A stretch of DNA of 5,595 nt, taken from Pseudomonadota bacterium (GTDB lineage: Bacteria > Myxococcota > Polyangia > GCA-2747355 > JACKDQ01). The DNA lies in the NCBI GenBank assembly GCA_030591195.1, contig JAUVBO010000258.1, positions 1-5,595 of the forward strand, read 5' to 3'. This document shows positions 1-5,595 of this stretch, piece after piece (positions within the stretch are counted from its first letter, which is position 1; each line of letters begins with the position of its first letter). The notes under the pieces are model-generated. The model was not told where the DNA came from and searched no databases. It saw only the letters and a program-made list of their open reading frames with translations. Made by a program: the position numbers and the translations under genes.

Positions 1-552
1 GATCTCCGCCACGTCGCCCGCGACCCGCGCCGATGGCTGGGCCAGCTTGAGGCTCGCCAGGGCGGCCGCCTGGAGCACCGTCGCCGAGCCGGTGGCGAGA
101 TAGACCGCAAGCTCCTTGCGCAGCAGACCCGCCGCACGGGCGAAGTGGAACACCAGATCGCGCTCCTTCATGCCCCCGTCGAGCAACGCCGGGTGGAGCC
201 ACATCAACGTGTCGCAGTGCTCGGCGTCGCCGACGAGCGCCAGGGCGAAGCTCTCTGCCAGGTCGGCCCGCAGGTGCAGCTCGTCAGGCCTGAGGTCGAG
301 CACCCGGGTCACGTAGGAGAACGCCTTGGCATAGGGACGGGTGTCCTCCTCGTGATCGAGCCGCTCGCTGGCCTTGAGCCCGAAGGCGCTGCGGGGCCTG
401 GCGGCCATCGGCGCCACCACCGGCGCCACCACACCGAAGGCATCTCCGAGGGACGCGACCTGCTTCGGGTGACGGATCCGCTCGCGCCACAGCTCATCGG
501 TGACGTGAGCGCCGGCCTGGCGCAGGCTCTGCGGTCGGTGCTTGCTGTAGAG
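1..552 (-). other. C-terminal domain after the TPR array, continuing beyond window
   Basis: From LYSKHRPQSLRQAG (552 downwards) the repeats stop and a non-repetitive sequence of at least 184 residues begins. It contains DELWRERIRHPKQ, a hydrophobic Val/Ala-rich stretch FGVVAPVVAPMAARPRSAFG, SYVTRVLDLRPDELHLR, and near the edge LHPALLDGGMKERDLVFHFA followed by a Leu-rich helix. From memory, a similar segment (KHRPQxLRQA, then DELWxxxIxHP) ends many large TPR proteins of myxobacteria; I cannot search to confirm this. The part around PALLDGG...DLVFHFARAAGLL loosely resembles the layout around the active site of M48 metallopeptidases, but no HExxH is present, so a peptidase call is not justified. 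The function is unknown and the 3' end is not in the window. Confidence 0.6.
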
Positions 553-3500
553 CTGCTGCTCCTCCTTCGAGGCCCGCTTGAGCAGGCTGAGGGCCGCCGC
601 TACGCACCAGGCCTTGTCGAGCTCCCCCCGCTCGGCGTAGAGCCGCCGGAGCTCCTTGTAGGCCTCGAGCCGCATCGGGTCGTGGCACAGCAGCCGCTGG
701 TGGACCAGGATCGCCTTGTCGTAGGCGTCGGGGCCCGCCGAGACGTAGAGCCGCGCGAGGTTCTCCTGCCGCGCGACGTTGGCCGGCTCGAGCTTCGCCG
801 CCACCTCGAAGGCGACGATCGCCCCGCGGGCGTCCCTGAGCTTGTCTTGGCAGAGGTCGCCGAGCTTCTGCCACAGCCGGACCTGCTCCTCCACCGACGT
901 GTCCTCCGGCAGCCGCTTGAGCATCCGCCGGTAGGCCTTGACCAGCCCCTCGTAGTTGTTCTGCTTCGTCAGCAGCTGCTCGAGGGCATTGAACGCCTGC
1001 ATGTTGTTCGGGTCGATCTCGAGCGCCTGGTCGAACTCGTGGGCCGCCTCCTTGGGCCGCTTCATCTCGTCGCGAAGGATCAGCGCCGCGGTGTAGTGGT
1101 AGCGGTACCGCTGGTTGGGGGCGGTCTCGATCGCCTCCAGCTGGCGCAGCACCTGGATCGCGCCCTCCCAGCGTTTCTGGCCAACATAGGCGTCCATCGT
1201 CTTGTTGAGGATCCGCCGGTGGTCCGGCTGGAGCTTCAGCGCTTGCTCGTAGTAGGTCACGGCCTCCTTGGTGCGCTTGAGCTTCTCGCGCACCAGATCG
1301 CCGATCTCCTCGAGCATCCGCAGCCGCTCCTCCTCCTCGGTGACTCCCTTGAGCCAGCTCTTCTTCGCCCGTAGGACCGCCTCGTGGTCCTCCTTCTGCT
1401 CGTAGGCCTCGACCAGCCGCCCGAGGATCTCCGGGTTGGTCGGGTCGACGTCGAGCGCCTTCTCGTACATGTTCAGCGCCTTGCTCGCCTCCCCGCTCTC
1501 GGCCTTGATCTCACCGAGTCGCATGAACACATGGACGATTTCGTCCTTCTTCATGCTGTCGCGGCGATGCACCAGCAGCGCCTGGTAGAGCTTGCCGGAC
1601 TCCTGCTTGTCGCCGACCTCGAAGACCTGGTCGGCCAGCCGCCAGAGCGCGTCGCTGTTGGTCGGATCGAGCTCGTAGGCGCCGCGGAACGCCTTGATTG
1701 CCCCTTCGCTGTCACCGTTCTTGAGGCAGACGTCGCCGAGCTGGACGTTGAGCTCGATCAGCCGCCCGCGCTCCTTGGCGTCGGTCTTGCGGACCAGCAT
1801 CTCGAGCACTGGCTGGGCACGATCGACCACGTCTCGCCTGGCGTAGAGCTGGGCCAGCCGGTCGCCGGTGGCGACGTGCTCGGGATCGAGCGCGAGCAGC
1901 TCTTCGTAGACCTCCACCGCCTTGTCGCCATCGGACAGCTCGTCCTCGTAGATCGTACCCGCCTGGTGGAACCGCTCCACCCGCTCTAGCTCGTTGGCGC
2001 TGTGTCGGGCGGCCTCGCGCATCATCCGCGCCGCCTTGCCGAAGTCCTTGCGACCGTGGTTCAGCTCGGACAGCGCGAGCATCGACGGGACGTGGTCGTC
2101 CTTGAGCGCCAGCGCCTTGGCCAGGTTCTCCTCGGCCTCACTGGGCTTGTTCAGCTTCTCGAGCTGGAGCAGACCAACGTTGTAGTAGCACTCGACCTGG
2201 GCGTCGACCTCCTCCTTCGGCGCCAGCTTCTCGAGCATCTGCACCGCCTGGGCCCAGACACCCGAAGCCTCGTAGAGCCGCGCCAGCGCGCTGAGCGCGA
2301 TCTTGTTCTCGCCATCGACCGACAGCAGGTTGTTGTAGACCTCGATCGCCCTGCCCTGGTCCTTGAGGTGGTCCTCGCAGACCTTGCCCAGCGCCGCGTA
2401 CATCCCCGCCCGGGCGTCGGGCTCCTGGCAGAGCCGGATCTGCTGCTCGTAGGCCGCGGCGAGCTTGTCGAACTCCTTGAGGTCCCAGTAGATGCGGATC
2501 AGGACCTTGTAGGTCTCCTCGTTGCCGCCGCCGATCTCCATCGCCTTTTCGAGGTACTCGGCGGCCCGCCGCTTGCCGCCCGATTGCTCCTCCCACTCGG
2601 CGGCGAGGCGCCGGTAGAGCGCCACGCGCTCGCCGTCGCTCTGAGCGGCAGCGATGCGTTGGTCGAGGATCCGCAGGTACTCCTCGTTGCGACCAGTGGC
2701 GTCGTAGAGCTTCTCCAGCCCCTTGAGCGCGCCCGCGTCGTCGGGATCGGCGGCGAGGATCGCCTCGTAGTGAACGATGGCGTCGTCGGGACGGTCGAGC
2801 TTGTCGGCGAGGACCTCGCCGAGGGTCCGCCGGTAGCCCATCTGTTCGGTACCGGACGAGGGCTCGATCGCGCTACGCAGCAGCTCAACCAGCTCGGACC
2901 ACATCTCCGACTTGCGGTAGAGCTGCTCGAGCGCCCGGACCGCGGCGGCGTACGCCGGGTCGACCTCGAGGATCTTGCGGTAGCTGAGGATCGCCTCCTC
3001 GTCGCTCTCGAGCTCCTTGGCGTAGGTCCGGGCCAGGTCCTTCAGCAGCTCGACCTTGCGCGAGGTGTTCTCCTCGAGGTCGGCCATCCGGGCGAGCAGC
3101 CGCGCGTACTCCTTGTGCTCGCCCTTGCGCTTGACCACCTCGGCGAGCTCCGACAGCGCGTCGAGGCGATTGGCGTCGAGAGCCAGCGCCTGCTTGAAGG
3201 CAGCGATGGCGTAGTCGTCGTAGCCGAGCTCCTGGCTATACAGCTGCCCCATGCGGACCCACCAGTCACAGGCTACCTTCGGATCGCGCAGCGTTTGGAC
3301 CAGGTTGGTGTATTCCTGAAGCAGCTCGTTCCACATGCCAGTCGCGCTGGCCAATCTCTCGAGATCCTTTCGGATCTTAAGACTCGAGTGATCTTCGCGG
3401 AAGGCCGCGGCGAGGGCCGTGAAGGCCTTGCCCAGGTCCCCGACCTCGAGCTCGAAGACCCGCGCCACCTCTTGGAGCATCTCCAGCCGGCGGTCCGGCT

Positions 3501-4902
3501 CGGGCTCGAGCTCCACCCGGCCGAGCAGCATCGTCACCAGGTTGTCCCAGTCCTTCGCCTCGCGGAATCCCTGCTCCATCTTGCCCAACGCCGCGTGGGC
3601 CTGCTCGTTGTCGGGCTGATAGGTCAGCACCTCGAGCCAGCCCATCAGGTCGTCCTCGCTCTCTGGCAGGGCCACCGCTTCGCTGCTGCCAGCGAGGATC
3701 TTGGCGAAGTCGTCGACGGAATTCGGGCGCTCGTCGGCCAGAGCGCGCAGTGAGCGGGTGACCAGCGACTGGAAGCGCCGCGCCGCCGGGTTGACGTCGG
3801 AGAGGCGCGGGAAGGCACCGATCGGCACCTTCTGGGTCAGCATGTAATAGAGCGTCGCGCCGAGAGAGTAGACGTCAGCGCGCACGTCGGCGCCTGCGCC
3901 AGCGAGCAACTCGGGGGCCTGGAAGCCCTCCGAGCCCTTCTTGACCGTCACGTGGCGCCCCTTCTGGGCGCGGCCGGAGCGGAAGTCCATCAGCACCACC
4001 GGACCATCGTCGCAGAGGAAGATGTTCGACGGCATCACGTCCAGATGGAGGATCTGCTGCCCGTGCGCGTAGGTCAGCGCGTCGCAGATCTGTCCGAGGA
4101 TCTCAGCGGCGCGGTCGGGCGGGATCACGCCGCCGTCGGCCAGGGTCCGCTCGAGACTCTGGCCGTTGAGGTTTTCGGTGATGAGGATGCAGCGTCCCCC
4201 CTCGATCAACGCCTCGTGGACCCGGACGATGTTCGGGTGCTCGAGCCTGGTCACCCCCGCGGTCTCCTTGAGCCAGCGCTCGGGCGAGAGGTGCTCGCGG
4301 ACATAGCTGACCCGTAGGACCTTGACGGTGACATCGCGGCTCTGCTCGGTGTCCTTGGCGTGGTAGACGGTGCCGGTGGTTCCGCGACCGATCACCGCCT
4401 GAAGGTCGTAGCGCTTGGGCACCACCCGCAGGGAATCATCGAGCTTCTCGGCCCGCTTGAGGTGGTCGAGGGCGGCGTCAAAGTCCCGCGCCTCGGCCTT
4501 GGCGTGGTGGAGGTTGAGGTGCGCGATCGCCATCTCGCCCTGGGCCTCGAGCGCCGCCTCGTAGCAGGCGACCGCTCCTTCGAGCTCGCCCCAATAGAGG
4601 CGAATGTTGCCCAGGCGGCAGAGCGTGTCGGCGTCGAGCTCGGAGAGCGTCGCCATCGCCGCCGTTTCGCGAATCCGATTCAGCCGCCCCTCGGGCAGGC
4701 TGAGGCCCTCGCCCGCGACCACGTCGATCCGCCGCTGAACGGGCAGCAGCTGCGCCTTGAGCCACCGGACCGGATCGCCCGCCTCCTCGGCCGTCGGCCC
4801 CTTCGCCTTCCAGCTCTCGCGCAGGCTCTCGAGCACTTCGGTGAGCGCCGCCACCGGATCGGCGCCCTCCGCGTATGGGATCACCCGCACCCGATGGTTG
4901 GT
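1..4902 (-). CDS. Kinase-like TPR giant protein, in-frame continuation after the TAG (3' end outside window)
   Basis: There are 1,634 consecutive sense codons in the SIR2 frame, running off the window at base 1. Order: end of the SIR2 fold (HRVRVIPY then a helix, to about 4810), a charged linker, two TPR-like hairpins (about 4629-4440), a protein kinase-like domain (about 4413-3694), a TPR solenoid (about 3663-556) and a distinct C-terminal domain (552-1). I see no signal peptide or membrane segment, so it is probably cytoplasmic. No convincing independent start exists. GTG at 4890 and 4884 lie 18 and 24 nt downstream of a GAGGAG, too far for a normal ribosome site; the first in-frame ATG (4656) has no purine-rich site at proper spacing. 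I therefore infer that this was translated as part of the SIR2 protein, and the extent given is the open frame, not a proven start. The TPR array suggests protein-protein recognition; the kinase module may signal or act as a pseudokinase. If the stop is real and not read through, this part may be untranslated or made from an unidentified internal start. Confidence 0.8.
556..3663 (-). repeat. Long TPR solenoid with about 72-residue (216 bp) superperiod
   Basis: After the kinase domain the protein is made of helical repeats. A canonical TPR signature (AIxxYxxALxLDPxN or close) recurs 14 times with the codon for the N-equivalent position at 3607, 3382, 3166, 2950, 2737, 2521, 2305, 2092, 1876, 1657, 1435, 1219, 1003 and 778 (lowest base of each codon). 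Spacings are 75, 72, 72, 71, 72, 72, 71, 72, 73, 74, 72, 72 and 75 residues. One last copy at 670 follows after only 36 residues. Each unit therefore holds one canonical TPR plus one divergent hairpin, often of the form RLxxLxxLGxxxxxxL. Copies are well diverged in sequence, as expected for an old array and not for recent tandem duplication. Such superhelices normally bind proteins or peptides; the ligand here is unknown. Confidence 0.9.
3694..4413 (-). other. Protein kinase-like domain with atypical catalytic motifs
   Basis: This region of about 240 residues has the bacterial eukaryotic-like Ser/Thr kinase (Hanks type) layout. Seen in order: a glycine loop IGRGTTGTVY (4392-4363), the ATP-anchoring Lys in VTVK (codon 4323-4321), a candidate helix-C Glu in WLKET (4266-4264), HPNIVRVHEA, a catalytic loop HLDVMPSN (4047-4024), MDFRSG in place of DFG (DFR at 3987-3979), QAPE ending the activation segment (3918-3910), and ADVYSLG with the helix-F Asp (3876-3874). 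Against the family consensus HRDLKPxN, the Arg is Leu and the Lys is Met, while the Asp and Asn remain; the Gly of DFG is Arg. The fold call is secure. Full catalytic activity is doubtful, and a weak or non-catalytic switch role is equally plausible. It sits between the SIR2 domain and the long TPR array, which is unusual because kinase domains in bacterial kinase-TPR proteins commonly come first. Confidence 0.85.
4440..4629 (-). repeat. Two TPR-like hairpins between SIR2 and kinase domains
   Basis: Two helical hairpins of about 34 residues show the TPR pattern: LGNIRLYWGELEGAVACYEA followed by ALEAQGEMAIAHLN, and then HAKAEARDFDAALDHLKRAE. The small residue, Tyr/Phe and Ala spacing (GxxxxxxGxxxxAxxxYxxAL) fits the TPR consensus. 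They precede the kinase glycine loop by about 10 residues and probably form a rigid link between the SIR2 and kinase modules, though that role is inference. Confidence 0.7.
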
Positions 4903-4905
4903 CTA
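4903..4905 (-). other. In-frame amber codon interrupting the SIR2 domain
   Basis: The minus strand reads GAG GAG CTC TAG ACC AAC CAT CGG GTG. The residues on both sides, EEL and TNHRVRVIPY, look like the usual end of SIR2-like domains, where an acidic helix is followed by an (I/V)xVIPY strand and a final helix. The stop thus falls inside one domain, not at a domain boundary. It is the only stop in this frame over 1,865 codons. One base change from AAG, CAG, TTG, TCG, TGG, GAG, TAC or TAT would create it. A nonsense mutation, a sequencing or assembly error, or recoding are all possible; nothing local favours recoding. Confidence 0.85.
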
Positions 4906-5595
4906 GAGCTCCTCCGCCTCGGGCCCGGCGACGTCGGGCATGATCGCGTAGTGATCCGCCACGGCATCGCGAAAGTTGGCCACCAGGCGGTCGAGCAGGA
5001 GCAAGAAGTCGGGATCGTTGGCGTGAAAACCGACCAGCAGGATCGTCCGCGTGCGGTAGAGATCCTCGACGAATGCCCGGTAGGCCTGGTTCGGCGAGAT
5101 CAGCCGCTTGTAGTCGAGCCGGTTGAGCACCAGCTTGTTCGGCTCGTCCGGCGATCCGTGGGCCATGACGACGAAGTGCTTCATCTCGTCGGCCAGCCGC
5201 AAGACGACGCCGTCGCTGTGGCTGTAGACCTTCGGCTTGCCACCCTCCTTGTGCTGGAAGGCCGCCGCTATCAGACCGTCATAGCCGGTGTGAAACGCCG
5301 CGAAGAATGGCAGCTCGCCGAGCAGCTTGTGGGACTTGGGCAGCTTGCCGTTCTTGCCGTAGGCCTCGCGCAGCACCTCGCCGAGCGAGTCATTGCCCAG
5401 CTTGCGCTTGAGGTATCCGGCAGCCGTCAGCAGGTGGCCAGCGTCGATCAGCGACTCGACCGTCTCGGCGTCGGGGCCAAGCTTCTTGGCCATGGTTGTC
5501 AGCAGCTCGTCCCAGGTGGGCATCCCGGCAGCAGCCGCGAGGCGAACACCAGCGCATAGAACAACATCGCCAGTTTGAAAACGATCGAATAGCGC
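4903..5595 (-). CDS. SIR2-like domain protein, N-terminal part (5' end outside window; ends at in-frame TAG)
   Basis: This is the start-proximal part of a SIR2-family Rossmann-fold domain, a fold that binds NAD and in related proteins acts as an NADase or deacylase. The frame is open to the window edge. The first ATG in the window (5523) falls inside the conserved GxPxW motif (here GMPTW), so it is not the real start; the start is upstream, probably only a few tens of codons away because the first beta strand (GDVVLCAG) is already visible. Recognisable motifs in order are CAGVR (5556-5542; family GAGxS), GMPTWDELL (5526-5500), HTGYDGLI (5292-5269; family TTNxDxLI), MAHG with the expected catalytic His codon at 5160-5158, LDY (about 5121-5113), and GFHANDPDF (5031-5005; family GYSLxDPDF). 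The first Gly and the Ser of GAGxS and the Asn of TTNxD are replaced. TAG at 4905-4903 cuts the domain before its last strand and helix, which continue in the same frame. Family assignment is strong; NAD turnover is uncertain. Confidence 0.85.
   Translation of the reverse strand, partial: ALFDRFQTGDVVLCAGVRLAAAAGMPTWDELLTTMAKKLGPDAETVESLIDAGHLLTAAGYLKRKLGNDSLGEVLREAYGKNGKLPKSHKLLGELPFFAAFHTGYDGLIAAAFQHKEGGKPKVYSHSDGVVLRLADEMKHFVVMAHGSPDEPNKLVLNRLDYKRLISPNQAYRAFVEDLYRTRTILLVGFHANDPDFLLLLDRLVANFRDAVADHYAIMPDVAGPEAEEL

Noticed and set aside
284..4765. Short minus-strand open frames in other phases (284-490, 309-497, 494-874, 2138-2596, 2499-2888, 3042-3269, 4478-4765)
   Set aside because: They overlap the clear kinase-TPR frame completely, are low-complexity Arg/Ala/Ser-rich translations, and show no domain or start signal.
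4656..4890. An independent downstream gene starting at GTG 4890, GTG 4884 or ATG 4656
   Set aside because: None has a ribosome site at normal spacing, and the first two would start in the middle of the last SIR2 strand. Kept only as an alternative.
4901..4908. TAG as pyrrolysine or another recoded amino acid
   Set aside because: No hairpin or known readthrough context is evident next to it, and a SIR2-kinase-TPR protein is not a known recoding target; genome-level evidence would be needed.
4903..5523. ATG at 5523 as the true start of the SIR2 protein
   Set aside because: It lies inside the conserved GxPxW motif; the frame stays open upstream to the window edge and encodes the first Rossmann strand and glycine motif.
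145..5559. Long plus-strand open frames (145-1374, 1384-1989, 2002-3753, 3952-4317, 4360-5559) that could be taken for real genes
   Set aside because: All are in the frame exactly codon-aligned opposite the minus-strand gene, where stops appear only opposite CTA, TTA or TCA codons. Those codons are rare in GC-rich genes, so the antisense frame is open by chance. Their translations are Leu/Val/Arg/Gln-rich, match no domain I recognise and simply mirror the TPR codons.

Overview
The whole window is read on the minus strand in a single frame, with codon starts at positions divisible by 3. That frame is open from base 5595 down to base 1 except for one TAG at 4905-4903. I found no intergenic stretch, RNA gene, promoter, terminator, CRISPR array or mobile element. 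Both ends of the gene lie outside the window. The GC-rich sequence (roughly two thirds by eye), the strong preference for G or C at third codon positions, and the huge TPR protein with a eukaryotic-like kinase domain suggest a Myxococcota/Deltaproteobacteria-type bacterium. This assignment is inference.

Layout in the direction of transcription: (i) 5595-4903, a SIR2-like domain entered a few residues before its first conserved strand and ended by the in-frame TAG; (ii) 4902 to about 4810, the last part of the same SIR2 fold, beyond the stop; (iii) about 4629-4440, two TPR-like hairpins; (iv) about 4413-3694, a Ser/Thr protein kinase-like domain with a changed catalytic loop and DFG motif; (v) about 3663-556, a TPR array with a very regular period of about 72 residues; (vi) 552-1, a C-terminal domain with a long non-repetitive sequence, still open at the window edge.

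The simplest reading is one giant SIR2-kinase-TPR gene (more than 1,860 codons) with a single nonsense codon inside the SIR2 domain. The alternatives are two adjacent genes, readthrough or recoding, or a sequence error. If intact, the order of an N-terminal SIR2 domain, a central kinase-like module and a long C-terminal TPR solenoid resembles effector-switch-sensor proteins such as SIR2-containing antiphage systems, with a kinase fold where an NTPase usually sits. Several catalytic residues in both the SIR2 and kinase domains are substituted, so enzymatic activity should not be assumed. The long plus-strand open frames are codon-aligned shadows of this gene.
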